Shown piece after piece: positions 23,524 through 29,455 of a stretch of DNA of 29,455 nucleotides; position 1 is the stretch's first letter; each line of letters begins with the position of its first letter. Below the pieces are notes generated by a model. It saw only the letters and a list, made by a program, of their open reading frames with translations. It searched no databases and was not told the origin of the DNA. Origin of the DNA: a virus; IMG/VR virus record IMGVR_UViG_3300025594_000040, positions 1 through 29,455 of that record. One strand, written 5' to 3'. The position numbers and the translations under genes are program-made.

Positions 23524-25838
23524 TATGAGTTAACCTTTGCGCCATAAAGAACAGCGTTCATGTGCCAGATAACTATAAACGTATATCCTGTTGTTTCCAG
23601 TGTTGGTGCTGTTGCTGCGTCAGTTACCCAAGTAATTGTTGGCCAAGTAATCGTATATGCTGTGCCATCGTCGATAGCCAGCAATATGCTTTCACCATCC
23701 GCTAATGCCTCGGTAAATGTTGTATTTGATGCAAGTGTTTTATATTGAACCGTTCCGTTTGCAGGTTCAAGGACAGTACCAGTTAGCGAATATTGATCTT
23801 CTGTTACACCACCAGTTAGAGTAATGTTATCTAAAGAGTGGTTGGTTTCACCTTCGTATGCCGTTTTAATTTGTGCGCCTGTTTGATCTGCCGTGGCCCC
23901 ATCTTCAACATTTAGAAGTGCTAATGTAGTGGCTTTAGAAAGAACTTCAGGAACTCCTGTTCCAGCCGTATTTCTACCCATAAGAGAGGCTGTGGCCATA
24001 TTTGCCATTTTAGCTAAGGTTACTGCGCTGGTGGCGATAGTTAACGCACCAGAACCAGTCACATCGCCTGTGTGGGTGGCGTTAGTAACCAAACCACTGT
24101 AGAGAGTATTAACTGCGTTATTATCTGAATTATCCGTGCCAACTGGGTCAAAATCAACACCCGAAGCAGGAATTGTTTGATCACCTGTATTTGTTCCAGA
24201 TAAATTACCAATATCTATTAGATCTTGGGCTGGCAGTTGAGACTGTTTACCATTAACCAAAGTGGTTAGAGCACTATCATCATATATTGTATCATTATCA
24301 GTAAATACAGCACCAAGAGGTACAGCAGTTTCTACTAACGGGTGGACTACGTTTGAGACTTTAGCTGTATTGTTTGATATTGCAGTACGTTCTGCATTTG
24401 TTAGTATCTTAGTGAGAGTGCCTTCTACCATATTATCCATAGAGAATGCATCACCATTAACTGTGTTAGGATCATATGTAGAAATGAGCATGTCACCTGT
24501 ACCAGCTCCCGTTGGGCCAACTTCACCTTGTATTCCCTGGATTCCTTGTGGGCCTATTAATGATGTAGCAGATCCCCAGGAACCACCAGACTTAGGGCCA
24601 TATATCTCTGAAGTGTCTGTACGTATGAAGAAATCCCCATTCACGCCTTGAGATACAGGTACTACAGTACCATTTAGAACTGTAAATCCTGCAATACCTT
24701 GTATCCCCTGATCTCCAGTTAAACCTATAATTCCTTGGATACCTTGATCACCAGTATCCCCTTTGGCTCCACGTAGATCACCTGTAACGAAACCTAACCC
24801 ATCACTAGATGTAAACGTAACTATACCAGTACCAACACCATAAGATCCCCCTGTGAAGCCGTTACCTGTCACACCGATGACCCCCTGGATCCCTTGTATA
24901 CCTTGGACTCCCTGATCACCTTGAATACCCTGTATACCTTGAGCACCACGTAAGTCTCCAGTAACAAATTCTAATCCGTCATTAGAAGTAAAGGTTATAA
25001 TTCCTGTTCCAGCCTCATAGGAACCACCAGTGAATCCATCACCGGTTACACCTATGTTACCTTGAATACCTTGAATACCTTGTATTCCTTGTATTCCTTG
25101 AATGCCCTGCTCTCCACGAAGATCTCCAGTGACAAAACCAAGACCATCTCCAGATGTGAATGTCACAATTCCTGTTACACCTGAGTATGTACCTCCAGTG
25201 AAACCTGCACCTGTATTCCCTTGTACCCCTTGACTTCCTGTAGCTCCTCGCAAATCACTTGTCGAAAATCCGATACCATCATCTGAAGTGAAAGTTATAA
25301 TTCCCGTACCAGGTGTGTAAGAGCCTCCAGTAAACCCATCACCCGTAGCTCCAACATTTCCCTGGATCCCTTGATCTCCAGTGTCACCTTTCACACCTTG
25401 TATACCTTGTATCCCTTGAGGGCCAGCAACTACACTATCTGCACCGGTATCCCCAGTATCGCCCTTATCTCCTTGAACCCCCTGAATTCCCTGAATACCA
25501 GTACTTCCAATATCACCTTTTGATACTACAAGATCCCATTTAAGAGCTAAGAGATCTGTAGCAAATACTCCTGCTGTATGGTCTAAAATACACGTATAAG
25601 AGCTACCATTAATCTCTATAGTCTGTCCTACAGTATAAGCTGTAGCTGTAATCCATGCACCTACCCATTCAGACCCAGATGGGCCTTGTATACCTTGAAT
25701 TCCTTGAGGCCCTTGAGGGCCGATACCTGTTTCGGTACGAGCACCAACACCAATGGAAAATCCTAGTTTGTTTGGTTCAGTTACTTCTATTGTGTAACGA
25801 GGCCCAAGCTGTAATGTAATATCAAGTAAATTAGACAT
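23523..25838 (-). CDS. collagen-like tail fibre
   Basis: 771-residue structural fibre. The N-terminus (MSNLLDITLQLGPRYTIEV) probably attaches to the virion. Gly-X-Y runs (GPQGIQGIQG, GDKGDTGDTGAD) form collagen-like rods and are interrupted by four copies of a module GFTGGSY..GTGI(I/V)TFTS.DGLGFVTGDLRG. Near residue 60 is a chitin-binding-type segment (WITATAYTVGQTIEINGSSYTC). The C-terminal part has a common fibre ending (YTFIVIWHMNAVLYGAKVNS). ATG at 25838 overlaps the previous stop as ATGTCTAA and has GAAGGA upstream. Confidence 0.85.
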   Translation of the reverse strand: MSNLLDITLQLGPRYTIEVTEPNKLGFSIGVGARTETGIGPQGPQGIQGIQGPSGSEWVGAWITATAYTVGQTIEINGSSYTCILDHTAGVFATDLLALKWDLVVSKGDIGSTGIQGIQGVQGDKGDTGDTGADSVVAGPQGIQGIQGVKGDTGDQGIQGNVGATGDGFTGGSYTPGTGIITFTSDDGIGFSTSDLRGATGSQGVQGNTGAGFTGGTYSGVTGIVTFTSGDGLGFVTGDLRGEQGIQGIQGIQGIQGIQGNIGVTGDGFTGGSYEAGTGIITFTSNDGLEFVTGDLRGAQGIQGIQGDQGVQGIQGIQGVIGVTGNGFTGGSYGVGTGIVTFTSSDGLGFVTGDLRGAKGDTGDQGIQGIIGLTGDQGIQGIAGFTVLNGTVVPVSQGVNGDFFIRTDTSEIYGPKSGGSWGSATSLIGPQGIQGIQGEVGPTGAGTGDMLISTYDPNTVNGDAFSMDNMVEGTLTKILTNAERTAISNNTAKVSNVVHPLVETAVPLGAVFTDNDTIYDDSALTTLVNGKQSQLPAQDLIDIGNLSGTNTGDQTIPASGVDFDPVGTDNSDNNAVNTLYSGLVTNATHTGDVTGSGALTIATSAVTLAKMANMATASLMGRNTAGTGVPEVLSKATTLALLNVEDGATADQTGAQIKTAYEGETNHSLDNITLTGGVTEDQYSLTGTVLEPANGTVQYKTLASNTTFTEALADGESILLAIDDGTAYTITWPTITWVTDAATAPTLETTGYTFIVIWHMNAVLYGAKVNS
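24520..25735 (-). repeat. collagen-like Gly-X-Y coding repeats
   Basis: Short repeats such as GGIATTCAAGG-type units encoding GIQGIQ, mixed with GDTGDQ. The longest uninterrupted run is about six units near 25055-25110. Such repeats change length readily by slippage. They are separated by four longer modules of about 40 residues. Confidence 0.8.
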
Positions 25839-26265
25839 ATGATTGATCCTTCTCAACTTTAATTATAAAAGTTTCAGATGATATTTTACCAGCTCCAATG
25901 CCAGGTATAAATTCAATGTCACATGCGTAGTCACGAGGCTCCCAATTCTCAGTCTGTTCCGATGTAGCGTTTATTGACAAAACGCCTGTTGCTGCATTTG
26001 CAATAACTACAGATAGGGTAGTAATAAGTTTACCTCTCCAACGTACCTGAGAAGTGATTGTCCAGTTTGTAATGTCCACGATTATAGCAGCATCATAGGC
26101 AGCCTGTGCATTCGATATATCCAATGGTACTTGAGGTTCAGCAGCATTAGCTGTATCCAACACCACTTTAGCTGCAACAGCAGTTTCGTTCAATTTATCA
26201 GTTACAGTCAAATCTAATTTGAAAGTATCACCACGTTTAAAAGTAATGAAGGGAAGTTTCGCCAT
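25831..26265 (-). CDS. BppU-like structural protein, 144 aa
   Basis: Beta-sandwich-type protein: KRGDTFKLDLTVTD, TNWTITSQVRWRGKLI, LSINATSEQTENW and DIEFIPGIGAGKISSETFIIKVEKD. This order matches small phage proteins related to the N-terminal domain of baseplate protein BppU, often placed just before fibre genes. It probably links or supports the fibre. Confidence 0.6.
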   Translation of the reverse strand: MAKLPFITFKRGDTFKLDLTVTDKLNETAVAAKVVLDTANAAEPQVPLDISNAQAAYDAAIIVDITNWTITSQVRWRGKLITTLSVVIANAATGVLSINATSEQTENWEPRDYACDIEFIPGIGAGKISSETFIIKVEKDQSYV

Positions 26266-26318
26266 ACTGATTTCTCCTGAAAGTCAATGTTTAATAGGCT
26301 TTTACACATAAACAGAAA

Positions 26319-26366
26319 AATAAAAAGCCCTATAGATAAATGAATATCTATAGGGCTTTAGTTTTT
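26319..26366. terminator. bidirectional 15-bp hairpin terminator
   Basis: Perfect stem AAAGCCCTATAGATA/TATCTATAGGGCTTT with a 6-nt loop. T-rich runs follow on both strands (TTTTTATTTTT on minus, GTTTTTTAG on plus). On the minus strand it closes the dNMP kinase/ThyX operon right after the stop and separates it from the fibre block. Confidence 0.9.
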
Positions 26367-27823
26367 TAGTCGAGTGCAGACACAATGATAGGTACACCAT
26401 AATCGCCTTCGACTGATTTTGTGGTCATAGTATCAAAGATCTCAGGAGCTAGATTTTGAGCCTTAACCAGCAAAGCAATCGCCAAACGTCGTATTTCTAA
26501 ATCTGCTCCAAGGCCACCACGTAACCACAAGAAGTGTTGTAGAATGCGCATGTTGGTAGTCCAAAGGAACCGAGTTTCAGTGCAGTTTGGTAAGTGAGCA
26601 CGAGCCGCTTCATTAGCACGCTTTTTGAATACAGTTGCAGCTTTTACATCTTCAAGTCCACTATCTGCAATCATTTGATTGGTAATAGCTTTCTGTAGTT
26701 GAGTATAATTTACAACAGCATCTAGGCTTGTTTGATGAAAGTTATAAAGAACTCCTTGATCACCTGGTTTTTCATTTTTTGCCATATTGACTACTGCAGG
26801 TGGTACTACGAAATTAATCTCAGAAGCATCAACATACCGTTGAGATTCTTGAGAAAGGGCAATTCCAACCCGATGACGTGCAAGCTCTAGGGATAGTGAG
26901 CGAGAAACTCCCTGAATACCCCAGTTGATTGTTGCATGTTCCATTACAGAACCATGCTCCATAGCCATGATATTTCGGATATAAGACACACGATCACGTC
27001 CTTGATTCCAAGCACGATAACAGTGACGCCCACCGAATTCGATCATACGAGCAATACTATCCTTCTCGTTCATCTCATCCCATAGTTTACCTAATGGGGT
27101 TGCTGTGTCCAAGGACATTTCACCTAACCCATTGTAGTCAATCCAGTTTTCAAACTCTTCAGTATTGAATGTGGTTTTACCAATTGCAAATACCTTTGGC
27201 TCAAATACAAGTGCATTCTTTGCAGCACCTAAATCAAGATCTTCATTTTTAGCAGCAACAATGTTTGCAGCAACTGCAACATTTACAGGCTCTTTGTAAT
27301 TTACATCAAAACCTTCTGCATGTAGCATTTTTTGAAGATTTAGAACTAAAGGTTCTACAGCAGATTCAGGCCCATTGTTGTTTAACACAAGATCTGCATC
27401 TGCTTTTGTTATAGTCATCCCCATTTCAGGTGGAATACGATCAGCAGCATCAATCCAGATTACATGATCAAACAGACCTTCATTCACTGCAGCAACCAGT
27501 TGCCCTTTATGACGTAAACCAACATACATATCATTGGTTTGCATTACATTACGAGCTTGTCGTGCCAAATCTGGAGTACAATAGGCTTCCATAAGGTTTT
27601 GCCAAATTGGAATGTGATTGTGACGATCTTCAAAGAATTGTCTGGTATTCTCATACCGTTCTCGTCCCCACTGATCCCAAAGGTACTCGTTAACTGCCCA
27701 CATGGTTGTAGACTCATAATGTAAACCCAATATCTTGCAGATAAGGGTTGCTACAATATCTTTTCCGGATTCAGAATGACCAACGATTAGGAGTTTAGGC
27801 TTCCCGCCTGTACGTTTAACCAT
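26366..27823 (-). CDS. thyX: dNMP kinase-like / ThyX fusion
   Basis: 485 residues with two parts. Residues 10 to about 190 resemble phage dNMP kinases: Walker-A-like GHSESGKD (15-22), VIWIDAADRIPPE (121-133) and ITKADADLVLNNNG. From about 210 it is flavin-dependent thymidylate synthase, which makes dTMP from dUMP using methylene-tetrahydrofolate and FAD. The ThyX signature region is ELARHRVGIALSQESQRYV, with RHR at 316-318 and Ser327; the usual pattern is RHR-x7-S, and here there are eight residues between. Fusion would pass dTMP to the next kinase step. It overlaps the preceding gene as ATGGTTAA. Confidence 0.85.
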   Translation of the reverse strand: MVKRTGGKPKLLIVGHSESGKDIVATLICKILGLHYESTTMWAVNEYLWDQWGRERYENTRQFFEDRHNHIPIWQNLMEAYCTPDLARQARNVMQTNDMYVGLRHKGQLVAAVNEGLFDHVIWIDAADRIPPEMGMTITKADADLVLNNNGPESAVEPLVLNLQKMLHAEGFDVNYKEPVNVAVAANIVAAKNEDLDLGAAKNALVFEPKVFAIGKTTFNTEEFENWIDYNGLGEMSLDTATPLGKLWDEMNEKDSIARMIEFGGRHCYRAWNQGRDRVSYIRNIMAMEHGSVMEHATINWGIQGVSRSLSLELARHRVGIALSQESQRYVDASEINFVVPPAVVNMAKNEKPGDQGVLYNFHQTSLDAVVNYTQLQKAITNQMIADSGLEDVKAATVFKKRANEAARAHLPNCTETRFLWTTNMRILQHFLWLRGGLGADLEIRRLAIALLVKAQNLAPEIFDTMTTKSVEGDYGVPIIVSALD

Positions 27824-28325
27824 GGTAGATGTCTTTCATTTGAGGTACTGGAACATTCAAAGTAGCTTTCAATGTAACCATTGCAGCATCATTTGTATGC
27901 TCTAATTGACCAATACGTTCTGCCAATTCTGCATTTAGATCATTGAGTTCTTCCCAACGTTCATCCATCATTGCGATGTTCTTGTCACGAGATTTGATCA
28001 CAGCTGTTAGAGATGCAACTTCATTGCGATAATCTGCAATCATACGGCGCATGTGAGTCAAGTGGCGGAAAGTTTCTGCTGTCTGTTTAGAAGTATCAGC
28101 ACGCATAGACTCGATAATACCGGAAGCTTTGGTGTGCTTATCCATCTCAGTTTCTAACAGATCTTGCAACGCAATGATTGTGCGTTTTTTGTCTGCAATA
28201 GTTGTTGGATACTGGCTCAGATCAGAGATCTGTTTACCTTTTGGGTTACGGCCTGACATGAATGCTTTCACATAGGCACGCACACGAAGCATGGCTTTAC
28301 GTGGATCTTCGTTTGTTTTGGTCAT
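27816..28325 (-). CDS. coiled-coil hypothetical protein, 169 aa
   Basis: Basic N-terminus (RKAMLRVRAYVKAFMSGRNPKGK), then long heptad-rich helices (DKKRTIIALQDLLETEM, EELNDLNAELAERIGQLEH), so an extended coiled coil. The overlap with the kinase/ThyX gene suggests joint expression. Role unknown. Confidence 0.6.
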   Translation of the reverse strand: MTKTNEDPRKAMLRVRAYVKAFMSGRNPKGKQISDLSQYPTTIADKKRTIIALQDLLETEMDKHTKASGIIESMRADTSKQTAETFRHLTHMRRMIADYRNEVASLTAVIKSRDKNIAMMDERWEELNDLNAELAERIGQLEHTNDAAMVTLKATLNVPVPQMKDIYHG

Positions 28326-28336
28326 ATTAAATCTTT

Positions 28337-28615
28337 CTATTTGAGTTGTTTGATGAGCATATCTGCCGCACCAATTACTGGGCCTGGAAAGTCCCGACGA
28401 AGAAGAGTACCGGCTGACAGATCATCTAGGGTGATCATGTATTTATGATGGTGCTCAATGATATCCCAATTGTTTGCCATGTGGATGGCAAGATTGTCGA
28501 ATGTATTATCCGTAATGATGTTTTCATCCCGCACATAATAAGCATATGATGCCATGAGATACCAAGGGACTGTGAGATTGATGTTTTTCTGTATTAGCTC
28601 AATGATATTCATCAT
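28337..28615 (-). CDS. small phage protein with ligase-Ia-like motif
   Basis: 92 residues. YLMASYAYYVRDENIITD and TFDNLAIHM resemble domain Ia of NAD-dependent DNA ligases (Y..D....D..FD.L), which binds the nicotinamide part of NAD. No adenylation domain is present, so it is not a ligase. Small stand-alone proteins of this look occur in phages, function unknown. The start overlaps the Cys-rich gene as ATGATGA. Confidence 0.5.
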   Translation of the reverse strand: MMNIIELIQKNINLTVPWYLMASYAYYVRDENIITDNTFDNLAIHMANNWDIIEHHHKYMITLDDLSAGTLLRRDFPGPVIGAADMLIKQLK

Positions 28616-28758
28616 CTGTCAGCTTCTCTTTTGTCCTCACACGAGACACAATCACAGTCTGTTTCTGTGCAGTTGCAACATTCTTGACAACAAGCACAGC
28701 CTTCACAGAAGGGCACATCATCTTCTGTATTTATACAGGCTTCACATTGGAATGCCAT
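28612..28758 (-). CDS. cysteine-rich mini-protein, 48 aa with 12 Cys
   Basis: Twelve of 48 residues are cysteine (positions 5, 8, 18, 21, 23, 24, 27, 28, 30, 35, 37, 40), mixed with Asp/Glu and no aromatic core apart from two Phe. It looks like a metal-binding, metallothionein-like or multi-zinc-knuckle protein. Start overlaps the previous stop as TAATG; stop overlaps the next start. Both overlaps and the unbiased cysteine spacing support a real gene. Confidence 0.6.
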   Translation of the reverse strand: MAFQCEACINTEDDVPFCEGCACCQECCNCTETDCDCVSCEDKREADR

Positions 28759-29168
28759 TATTTACGCCTCCGTGCTTTGGTTGGCTGATTTTGGAACCGC
28801 ATATGATTAGGGTTCTTTTCAGTTGGATGACCACCATGTTGACACTCAGAAGCTGTCTTAGTTGGTTCAAAATCAATATTGAATCGTTTATGTAAGTCAT
28901 ACTTTAGATATTCATTCATCATACAAGATTTACCAGATCCACGAAAAGCTTCTGGCCAAATAGGAGATTTGAGATCATGAGGTATACTGTTAATCAATAT
29001 ATCATAACTAGGTAACATTGAATGCTCATCAACAACCACAATATCAGCATGTTTACCTAATGTTTGAACCAATTCACGACTGACACTATTTTTGGTACTA
29101 AGGTAAGTACAATCTTTACTTGTCAATTCATCAATTATCCCACGAGGTCTTAAAGGTTCTTTGGGCAT
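28758..29168 (-). CDS. hypothetical protein with P-loop-like elements, 136 aa
   Basis: Unrecognised. HADIVVVDEHSM (40-51) looks like a Walker B strand, and FRGSGKSCMMNEYL (75-88) looks like a Walker A, so the order is reversed relative to ordinary P-loop proteins; the A motif also lacks its first glycine. The tail holds CQHGGH and ends KARRRK. It could be a rearranged ATPase fragment or chance. GGAG 9 nt before the ATG supports the start. Confidence 0.5.
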   Translation of the reverse strand: MPKEPLRPRGIIDELTSKDCTYLSTKNSVSRELVQTLGKHADIVVVDEHSMLPSYDILINSIPHDLKSPIWPEAFRGSGKSCMMNEYLKYDLHKRFNIDFEPTKTASECQHGGHPTEKNPNHMRFQNQPTKARRRK

Positions 29169-29455
29169 TAAAATTCTCCATGAATAGATTTATTGATGTG
29201 CTACTAGATCCACTCGATGTACTCTGTTGTTCAGAGCCTCTAGTCGTATCAAAGAGTAGCACATACGGAAATCAATCCAGTAATGTTCGGACTCACCTTA
29301 ACCAACTTGGGTTCGGATTATTGTCACGCATATTAGCGTTTTTCAGCTGTAGCAGGGTATTATCGCACTCCACATGTGGTGGAGTAATATTGCGATTGAG
29401 GTAGTCGGGTATCTTACAGCATTGTCTTGCTCCTAAATTATTTCCGGCACTTGGC
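29169..29455 (-). other. structured non-coding leader
   Basis: No gene supported in these 287 nt. Nested stems are visible: ATGTGCTACT/AGTAGCACAT (29196-29205 with 29255-29264, perfect 10 bp), inside it ACTAGA/TCTAGT (29203-29208 with 29239-29244) and CTCTG/CAGAG (29222-29236); ACTCCAC/GTGGAGT (about 29368-29386) flanked by ATCGC/GCGAT; and GCTGTA/TACAGC (29346-29351 with 29415-29420) around that. It lies just upstream of the 136-aa gene, so a 5' leader RNA, small RNA or intron fragment is possible. The left part of the structure may continue past the window end. Confidence 0.5.

Noticed and set aside
22030-25735. CRISPR-like or regulatory repeat arrays
   Set aside because: Both arrays are in-frame protein repeats (LTSFP and Gly-X-Y) without constant-length spacers.
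29190-29270. tRNA-like fold at the right edge
   Set aside because: The inner hairpin has a 5-nt loop, no T-loop GTTCRA is placed correctly, and there is no acceptor CCA geometry.

Overview
This window looks like part of a tailed double-stranded DNA phage (Caudoviricetes). Every convincing gene lies on the minus strand. Genes are packed with ATGA- or TAATG-type overlaps, and replication, nucleotide-metabolism and tail-fibre genes sit together. The host cannot be read directly. Moderate-to-low GC, strong Shine-Dalgarno sites, a B12-dependent ribonucleotide reductase and ThyX suggest a Gram-negative, possibly marine, host; that is inference.

Layout, in transcription order from high to low coordinates. 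29.46-29.17 kb: structured non-coding leader. 29.17-26.37 kb: small proteins, including a 48-residue protein with 12 cysteines, a coiled-coil protein, and a dNMP-kinase-like/ThyX fusion closed by a 15-bp hairpin terminator. 26.27-21.26 kb: tail-fibre block with a BppU-like protein, a collagen-like fibre, a BspA-type repeat protein and a putative fibre-assembly protein. 21.2-17.3 kb: small units including a membrane SPFH protein and a free-standing HNH endonuclease. 17.4-15.1 kb: accessory genes with visibly higher GC (a Lar-like zinc-finger protein, an ABA-sandwich-type protein) and two small broken genes. 14.6-12.1 kb: class II ribonucleotide reductase (NrdJ). 12.0-0.3 kb: replication and recombination genes, namely a Dda/RecD-like helicase, a family A DNA polymerase, a P-loop protein, a PD-(D/E)XK nuclease, a helicase/AEP primase, a Sak4-like ATPase, an ssDNA-binding protein and a RusA-like resolvase. 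A small membrane protein lies at 0.1-0.3 kb.

The most unusual locus is the DNA polymerase. It is in two pieces. The 696-residue upstream part has the exonuclease motifs and polymerase motif A. The downstream part has motifs B and C. About 1 kb separates them and holds three or four small genes, including a protein whose C-terminus resembles the Acb2/Tad1 cyclic-nucleotide-sponge hairpin domain. Two tandem perfect 11-bp hairpins mark the junction with the second part. No intein or group I intron core is visible there, so the simplest reading is a two-subunit polymerase with a small-gene cassette in the gap.

Other points of interest are two structured non-coding stretches (2.88-3.36 kb and 29.17-29.46 kb), a shared C-terminal KKSS(I/L)FD tail on the ssDNA-binding and RusA-like proteins, an inverted helicase/primase domain order, and a ThyX signature motif one residue longer than usual. 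The genes together would supply dNTPs (NrdJ, ThyX, dNMP kinase), copy DNA (polymerase, primase, helicase, SSB) and recombine or resolve it (Sak4, nuclease, RusA).
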